Shown here one piece after another: positions 58,301 through 64,000 of a stretch of 64,000 nt of DNA. The stretch comes from Prunus persica. Lineage: Eukaryota; Streptophyta; Magnoliopsida; Rosales; Rosaceae. The DNA is taken from positions 9,004,027-9,068,026 of the forward strand of contig NC_034016.1 in assembly GCF_000346465.2 (NCBI RefSeq), given 5' to 3'. The notes under the pieces are model-generated. The model was not told where the DNA came from, ran no database searches, and was given only the letters and a program-made list of their open reading frames with translations. Positions within the stretch are counted from its first letter, which is position 1; each line of letters starts with the position of its first letter. A program made the translations under genes and the position numbers.

Positions 58301-60771
58301 TTTCGTGTCCCTAGCATTATTGTTCAAAATAAGATAACTATTATAGCAGCGCAAGGAACAGCACAAAATCATTACCATTTCTGCTCCAAAGCACGAACCA
58401 CAATATTTTTCGTTATGCTCAAGCCTTCCACCATGCCTTTGCAAGGGATTATCAATCTGCATTAGGCAAGTAAAGTGAAAAAAGGAAAACAGGTTCAGAG
58501 CATGCCAAACAAACAAATGATAAAACGATATCATATTACAAGCCAACATGGAATATATAAATTTTTTTTGCTTATTCCTTGTGTTTTTCCCAACCAAAAA
58601 TTTAAAAAAAAACAAGGAATAAGCAACCAACATATGCTAATTATGAAGGAATATGACTTGGGTTTTTCCTCTTCTTTTGTTTCTTCTATTGAAGAATTCT
58701 TGTTTCAACTGGCATACTCTTAACTCTCTTTTATTAGGTGTTTTTCTTGTGTATTACTCATGCAACAAAGGTGAACAAACTTGCAAAAGCAGTAATGAAG
58801 TTTACCAATGGAGTGGTGCATGAGGCACCAAAACCTAAATATTTTTCTTTACCATTTTCCATGTCGATGGTAAAATAAGAGCACCAAGATGCACAGTAAA
58901 TCAAATATGTCATTTATATGCCTCGTCAAATTGTACCCAACACGTAGAACCTAAAAGTGAGCAATGATGCACTTGCACATCATGTCATGAAGGGATATAT
59001 GGGCATTCTATTCAAAAAGACAGGCAAGCTTCTGCTAGAAAGCTGTGAGAAAATATTATAATCACATGGGAAACTGATGTCTGCATGTGCATAATTTTTT
59101 TTTTGTACTTCTACATGGTTTTGTCCACAAAACAAAGGCAGAGTAAAATACAAGTCATAGTATTATCTCAGCCCATATTGTTCCACAGAAAACTGTAAGT
59201 ATAAATAGGTGTGCAAACATGTAAGATAAGTATGTAACCAGTGCATGCTGAAGAAAAATGCCAGAAGGCTGCTCCCACAAACCTTTGGTGCGCCAATTCC
59301 ATCCTTCTTAGCTTCTATTACATTACCATGAGCATCAATTCTTTTCTTGACTATATCGTGTCGCTGCAAGTAGATGTATCATCAATTGTGATTGTTAACA
59401 AGAAGTAAGCATGACATTCAAGAAAGTTGGTCACAAGCAACATGATTGCAATAAAATTCAATATTAAACATGTTCCTAACACAATTGCAATTATTAACGC
59501 AGAAAAACAATTAACAAGAAGCAGCTGCCTGTAGTATTATACTATGTCAAAATGTTGTTCTCCACTGATATCCATTGTGTCAAGACTGAGTAATGAGCAC
59601 CGGATAGCAGGAAAAGTTACATCAAACTGCAGTTTCAACCAAAAACAAATAATCAGTAAAACTAGAACCAGTAACGACTATGTGGGACAATATTTCACAT
59701 GCAAATGCACTACTCCATGTAAAAGTGCAAAACCAGAATGGATGTAAATGTATGAACATAACACATAAAAAGGTGTTTTACAAAATAACAACTATAACTT
59801 GCAAAGAATGATAATTTGAACCTTTGAAGTTATTGTAAAATGAATGGTTTAACATTGATCACTTAAAAGTGAACATGGGGAAGCAAAAATACAGAGATCA
59901 TTACATTGATATGTAAGGTTTCTCCTCTTGAAGCATCTACAAGCAGCTTTGACTCTGTAACAGTGTGGAGGTATAGTCCTGCAAGCACACGCAAGTAAAA
60001 GAATAAATAAACAAATAAAATACAACTTTATAATATTATATAACAGCAAAATAAGTGGTCATAGCTCCAGCATTCATCCAATTGGATCGATGACTGCAGC
60101 AGTAAAAGGGAAAAAGAACTCAGCATTACAAACAGACTTAATACAATTATTGTGCCGCTTATTGATAGTTTTGATCCCTTGATCGATGGCTAATGGCTAC
60201 TATCAAGGCCTTCCATCATCTAATCCACCACAAATATTTATTCATCACGACGAATAGCTACAAATATGATCCTCTAACTAACTCCAATTTCCCCTCCACA
60301 AATCCTCTAACACCCTAGAATTTCCCCTCCACAAATTTATTCATCAAGAAGAAACTTTTAATTGTCCCTGAAAAAAACCCAATTAATCCAAGCCCAGTGT
60401 GTGAAGTGAACCAAATTGGCTTTTAACACAAAAAATAAAATTAAACAAAAATCTCAGTTGATCCATTTACAAACAATAGATATAGATGACAGAAGCAATC
60501 CTGCACAACCCAAATGCTACAATTTCTTAACTTTTTCCGCACCTCAGAATTATTAGAAAAGCGAAAAATAAACAGGGGGTAGAGAGAGAGAGAGCTGATA
60601 AATAGAAAAAGTGAAAAAAGGTTGCATACTGAGCTCAGAGAAGAAAAGCAAGAGGATAAGGAGGGAAGAGGCGAGGGTAATAATGCCACCGGAGAGTGTA
60701 CGGCTGAAGAAATCGTCATTGATTTTAGGGTAGGCGTCCAAATTCCTCAGCTTCTGAAGGATGCTGTCCAT
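51387..60771 (-). CDS. ERGIC3: ERV46/ERGIC3-type ER-Golgi cargo receptor, 13 exons
   Basis: Exons on minus: 60771-60630, 59978-59905, 59626-59543, 59363-59283, 58456-58376, 57296-57204, 54718-54539, 54355-54288, 53878-53827, 53640-53587, 53499-53407, 52451-52385 and 51478-51387. They total 1161 nt, 386 residues, the same length as I recall for Arabidopsis At1g22200. The start is MDSILQKLRNLDAYPKIN. TM1 is about 28-47 (IITLASSLLILLLFF). The lumenal domain carries CGSC (C146, C149) and DDDCCNSC (C159, C160, C163), then QRHGGRLEHNE, GNFHF and RLAFGDYFPG. TM2 is about 343-365 (FMTHICAIVGG/IFTVAGLIDSF), followed by a short cytosolic tail KKKMEIGKFG. With ERV41 it forms a COPII/COPI vesicle receptor for retention and sorting of ER and Golgi proteins. 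All junctions are GT-AG and in frame, so it looks functional. Confidence 0.95.
52345..52375. repeat. (GA)n microsatellite in ERV46 intron 12
   Basis: About 15 GA repeats, ten bases downstream (gene sense) of exon 12's donor site. It reads as a CT tract on the transcript. Confidence 0.97.
52531..52702. repeat. Tandem duplication, period 89, in ERV46 intron 11
   Basis: TGCTGCTTTATTAACAGG at 52533 recurs at about 52622. Both copies run to AAATCAGGATGAGGTTT. The second copy has a small insert (ATAAACCTTACA). Confidence 0.9.
53887..53970. repeat. 42-bp tandem duplication next to exon 9 acceptor
   Basis: GCAGTAAGAAGTTTAGGAAA at 53887 recurs at 53929, and a partial third copy starts at 53971. On the transcript this lies just upstream of the exon 9 acceptor (53879-53881), so it duplicates branch-point-like sequence (TTCCTAAAC). 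Confidence 0.93.
54911..55330 (-). pseudogene. LINE zinc-binding domain fragment in ERV46 intron 6
   Basis: The minus frame begins YKAPPKVKVFAWW and continues to SCRFNWQLWCF, APKHCFSLLGVKF and KVIWGCMMRG, the RT zinc-binding region of a plant L1-type ORF2. Cysteines of the C-x2-C pair are partly lost by frameshift. It is a short 5'- and 3'-truncated piece in the same orientation as the host gene, lying between exons 6 and 7. It has no role in the ERV46 protein. Confidence 0.75.
55782..55879. repeat. 59-bp tandem duplication in ERV46 intron 6
   Basis: TTTGTATGTGAATTTGATAT at 55782 recurs at about 55841, both followed by ACAGTTACATACAAGCAT. Two head-to-tail copies, non-coding. Confidence 0.9.
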
Positions 60772-60825
60772 GGTCACTGGCCTGCGTTGACTAGTCTCAA
60801 CAAATTCCTTTCTTTTCTTTTCATT

Positions 60826-60836
60826 TCTTATATACG
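60826..60836 (-). promoter_or_regulatory. TATA box of the ERV46 gene
   Basis: The minus strand reads CGTATATAAGAAATG about 56-65 bases before the ATG at 60771. This would give a short 5' leader of some 25-35 bases, pyrimidine/purine-mixed. It is the best TATA match near the start. Prediction from sequence only. Confidence 0.5.
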
Positions 60837-60839
60837 ACA

Positions 60840-62100
60840 ATACAAAATAAAATAAAATGCTTAATTACCGTTTTCATCTCCACTTAAATGTTAATCTCAA
60901 TTTAGTCCCTCGAACTCAATTTTTCGCACTAAACCCTCTGCTTTTATTTTCTCACATAAAATGTGCTCGACTTTTGTTCCTATTCTCTGCAAATGACTTC
61001 TTCTTCCCCAAATTCTTACTCTTGCATCTTCAAAAAAAATTAAAAAATTAAAAAATTCCTTCTTTCTCATTGAAATCATGTGGTGATCCTCCCAATATAA
61101 CCATAAAAAAATCATGTGGTGGTGGCTACAACGTAATGGACTTATTCCTTGTAGATGGACTTTTTTATGAGTTTGAGGTTTCAATTGGATTTAAAGTTTT
61201 GTCAATGTAGAGTGGAGCTCTTTTTCTTTTTTTTCTCTCTTCTTTTTTTTGACTTATTTATAATAGCACCCCTAAAATTAAGATTAAATTTCACATTGTT
61301 TCAAAAAGTCAAAGTGGCCCACTTCGCCCCCTTCACCAAGGTTTGATGTTCCACCTTGCCTCTCGGTATTAGCTCCATCCAAAAGTCTCTAAAAATTGAT
61401 GATATGGCAACGATGTTTACGTAACTTTGTATGTGCCAGTTTTACATTTAAAAAATTAAAAAATAATTAGATGTCTAAGCAAAAGCAAAGAAAAAACCTC
61501 TCTGGGTAAGACATTAGCTGATGGGGGTTCTTTTGATGTCGCAATTCCGATGGCTGTCAATTATGAACTAGAAGAGGGTTTTTGTGAGCTTCCGGTGGCC
61601 ACCGGTTATGAACTAGAAGAGGGTTCTTTTGGCTTTTGGTGACGCAATTCCGTGGGAAATAGGGCTACCACGAAACGTGTGGTGAACGTTGATGGTTTAG
61701 CTCAACATGGGGACATGGGACAATATGTATCTAGTCGAAGAAGGGGACTTAAGGTGGGAGGTGCGCGGCCTCATAGTAATCCAAAGACCCCGGGGGGGCG
61801 GGGAGGGGTTTCGAGATAGAAAAAAGAGGTGCTTATAGATGTGTTTGGGCCAAGAAATTCCACACACCAGCCCACTTCTCACAAAGCAACCCAAACAAAC
61901 ATAAAGAGGCCCATGTCTTTTACGAAGTAGCAGAGTTGTAAAAAATACGAAGCAGGTCAATAAAATTGCCAATTAAAAAAATGGCAAATTGACCACCAAA
62001 CAGATCAATAAAAATCTAAAAAATTGGATTGGGCCCAGCTTCTAAAAATTCTCACCACTACTCTCAAGAAGCCCATAAACAAGTCAGCAGATTCTTCTTG
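60840..62100. other. Upstream flank of ERV46, no gene seen
   Basis: AT-rich and of low complexity, with T and A runs (61215-61260). A small internal repeat at 61559-61640 (GGTTATGAACTAGAAGAGGG and a variant) gives two copies about 50 bp apart. No domain-bearing ORF. Confidence 0.5.
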
Positions 62101-63558
62101 GAAGGTCTATTCTCAGAAAACCCACGTGATTGCCTGACTTTGAAAAGTCAACAATTTCAACCATCACAAGAGAGTGGATAGGGAGTTAATGAAAGCAGGT
62201 CTTAAAACAAGAAAATATATCTAGTCTTTTCAGTCAAAACAAGATCAAAATCCCTTTCTATATAAATCTGCATCAGGACAGACATCATTTCCAAGAGATA
62301 AGCATACTACATTTTCTAAAGAGATAAGTAGGGTGCAGGGAGTTGTTCATCAGGAAAATCAAACTAACCATCACGGCAGATTGAACTCTTACAAAGAGCA
62401 GTTAAAGGTAAAAAAGGGATTAGGTTTTCTTTTAAAAAGAGCAGAGAAGTGATCACCATAACGAACTGACTGTTAATAGGTTTGTCTGCCAGAATAGATA
62501 AAAAACCCATTTTCCTTAACATTTAAAATAAAAGATCTTGCCTCTAGGAAATCTACTGCCCATTATTAAAAGATTAGAAGTCCCACTCCAGCACTTTCCT
62601 ATAAATATGAGATGGGGTGAACAAATCAAGGACAGCCAAAAATCAATCAAAAACAAAAACTCAAAATGATCACTTGATATCAAAAGCCTTCAAAACACTG
62701 AAGCAACCAAAAGCTCATTGAGCCACAAGAAACAAGTCAGCTATAATCTAGAATCTCTAACTTCAGTTCAATTTCAGAGAAATAGTCATTCAAAGCGAGA
62801 TTTCTCTCGTTACAAATTTGGTTCAGCATAAGCCAAATCAAGCAGAGTTCGGGTTTTACACATATGAAAACCTCAACAAATTTATGGAGAGCCCTGATCA
62901 AGCAAAACAAGTACTACAGTGCAGTTCCAGCTTAGTAATCATCAAATCCAGCCACTTCTGCCCCTTCCAGACTGAAGAGGTTCCAATTCTGCCCATTCAA
63001 AGAGCCTTCCAAGACTTGAAATAGATTAAAGCTCTGCCCAAACTCGAACGTTGGTATCAATTTACAACTGAAACTTGACAGTTGAAAGTGTTGATAGTCC
63101 AATCCAGCATAGACACATCCAATCCAGCCCAGATCAAAACTAGCTATCCAAGCAGAAATTGAAGTCCAATGCTCTTTTTGTCTTCTTTAGAGTTGGTCTT
63201 TCCCTTTTTGAGTCTTGTAAAAGGCAGTTCTGCCTGAAACAGTTTACTTTCTTGTCATATATTATGGCTAAAACTACTAGTTTTGTACTGTGAAAAATTG
63301 TGAAGTCCTAACTAGTCTGAGGCAAGAAAAGAACTTACTTGGGAGATATTCCTCACCCAAATTCATAATCGCTTGTTTAGAAATCAGTAACTTGGGGTGC
63401 AAGTTATTCATTTTTAGAGAAGTCTGCTAGGATTTTTATTGCTACCAGTGGCACGCTCATACACAACAGAAAGTTGACTTGTTGACCAGTCAGTGGTTTT
63501 CAAGACAATGGGGACATTTACCCTACCATCACAGGAACAAATATAAAACGGGTGAACA
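62100..63558 (+). mobile_element. Ty3/gypsy 5' LTR (start approximate)
   Basis: The right end is set by GGTGAACA at 63551-63558 followed by the primer-binding-type sequence. A TATA box (CCTATAAATATGAGATGG) lies at about 62599-62616. The left end could not be fixed, and no partner LTR lies in the window. Confidence 0.6.
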
Positions 63559-63580
63559 ATTTGGCACGCCCGGTGGGACT
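63559..63580 (+). other. Retrotransposon primer-binding site
   Basis: ATTTGGCACGCCCGGTGGGAC follows the LTR end directly. This phrase typically sits between the 5' LTR and gag of plant Ty3/gypsy elements, where a host tRNA primes minus-strand DNA. Confidence 0.7.
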
Positions 63581-63657
63581 TCTCAGTATACATACTCATA
63601 GAAGAATCTTCTAAGTATATGAATATTAGAAGTTCTAGCCAGAATCCACGTTGTGCC

Positions 63658-63942
63658 ATGGAAAAAGATCAGGTAACTCTCCGAGAAGTACTTGAGTCAG
63701 AAGAAAGTGATGCTAAGCAATCAGCCCATGGTAGTACCAAGAGTAGACGTTCCAAGTCTGGCTCCAGAAGGTTAAACCAAATACAGGAGGTTGTGTTCCG
63801 GCAAGAAGCCACAGCACAAAGGAGCCAGGATACTTTAAACAACATGATAGCCATGATGCAATGGCAAGTCAACAGGCAATTCAGAAAAGATTGTGAGGCT
63901 GCTATTGCCAGAATCCCAAACCCAGATTTGGTGGTCCAGTAG
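63658..63942 (+). CDS. Gag-leader ORF of the right-edge Ty3/gypsy element
   Basis: ATG at 63658 opens a 94-codon frame, MEKDQVTLREVLESEES, with a Ser/Arg/Lys-rich middle (STKSRRSKSGSRR, about residues 28-40) and a helical Gln-rich part (QEATAQRSQDTLNNMIAMMQ). It ends in a stop at 63940-63942, with coding-like sequence continuing after it (SGAPPGLAWPYQEN). In this element type the segment after the primer-binding site is the N-terminal, variable part of gag. The stop may be a mutation. The rest lies outside the window. Confidence 0.6.
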   Translation: MEKDQVTLREVLESEESDAKQSAHGSTKSRRSKSGSRRLNQIQEVVFRQEATAQRSQDTLNNMIAMMQWQVNRQFRKDCEAAIARIPNPDLVVQ

Positions 63943-64000
63943 CTAGATCTCCCTTCTGGAGCTCCACCAGGACTGGCATGGCCTTACCAAGAGAATTCTC

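Overview
The window is nuclear DNA from a eudicot plant, very probably a member of the rose family. Three things point this way: plant-type split genes with GT-AG introns, plastid-derived fragments embedded in repeats, and repeat families I associate with Rosaceae (a Cassandra LTR carrying 5S rRNA sequence, and an LTR element with an antisense coiled-coil ORF). The genus cannot be fixed from the sequence alone. Only two ordinary host genes are visible. The rest is a transposon-rich matrix in which elements are nested in each other and in organelle DNA. One 100-base assembly gap (Ns) lies at 6261-6360.

Host genes. (1) At 12301-17743 (+) is a five-exon gene for a 449-residue PHP-domain phosphoesterase, homologous to Arabidopsis At2g13840 and to bacterial RNase AM/TrpH. 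All expected metal-ligand motifs are present. (2) At 51387-60771 (-) is a 13-exon gene for a 386-residue ERV46/ERGIC3-type cargo receptor that cycles between ER and Golgi. I rebuilt both reading frames exon by exon. Every junction is GT-AG and keeps frame, and both proteins have about the length known for their families. They work in unrelated pathways and share only the location.

Layout. 1-1830: Ty3/gypsy RNase H remnant and an LTR. 1830-6240: unassigned, AT-rich repeat-like DNA. 6241-11540: two adjacent Tourist-like MITEs, the second split by a 3.8-kb LTR. 12301-17743: PHP gene. 18895-20442: a mosaic of plastid pieces (psbB, rpoC1, rpl33, atpB, trnI-CAU, 23S rRNA), with a Cassandra solo LTR inserted in trnI-CAU. 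21261-21911: foldback element. 22280-24125: decayed LINE. 25595-28911: a Ty3/gypsy integrase gene split by a 2.7-kb plastid segment (trnL-UAA, trnF-GAA, ndhJ end). 28912-36650: Ty3/gypsy gag in minus orientation, split by a 3.6-kb insertion. 36650-38600: LTR-like DNA with a perfect hairpin. 38880-39715 and 40154-40822: two TIR elements. 41985-44040: Ty1/copia 3' half. 44323-51098: a complete young non-autonomous LTR retrotransposon with GGATT target-site duplications. 51387-60771: ERV46 gene. 62100-64000: LTR, primer-binding site and 5' gag-like ORF of another Ty3/gypsy element running off the window.

The most unusual part is the 6.8-kb LTR element at 44323-51098. It has no recognisable gag or pol. 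Instead it carries ten short hairpins in its leader, internal duplications of 158 and 201 bp, a recurring TGAAGTYCC-like word, and one clean 183-codon coiled-coil ORF on the antisense strand with its own TATA-like box and G-box.
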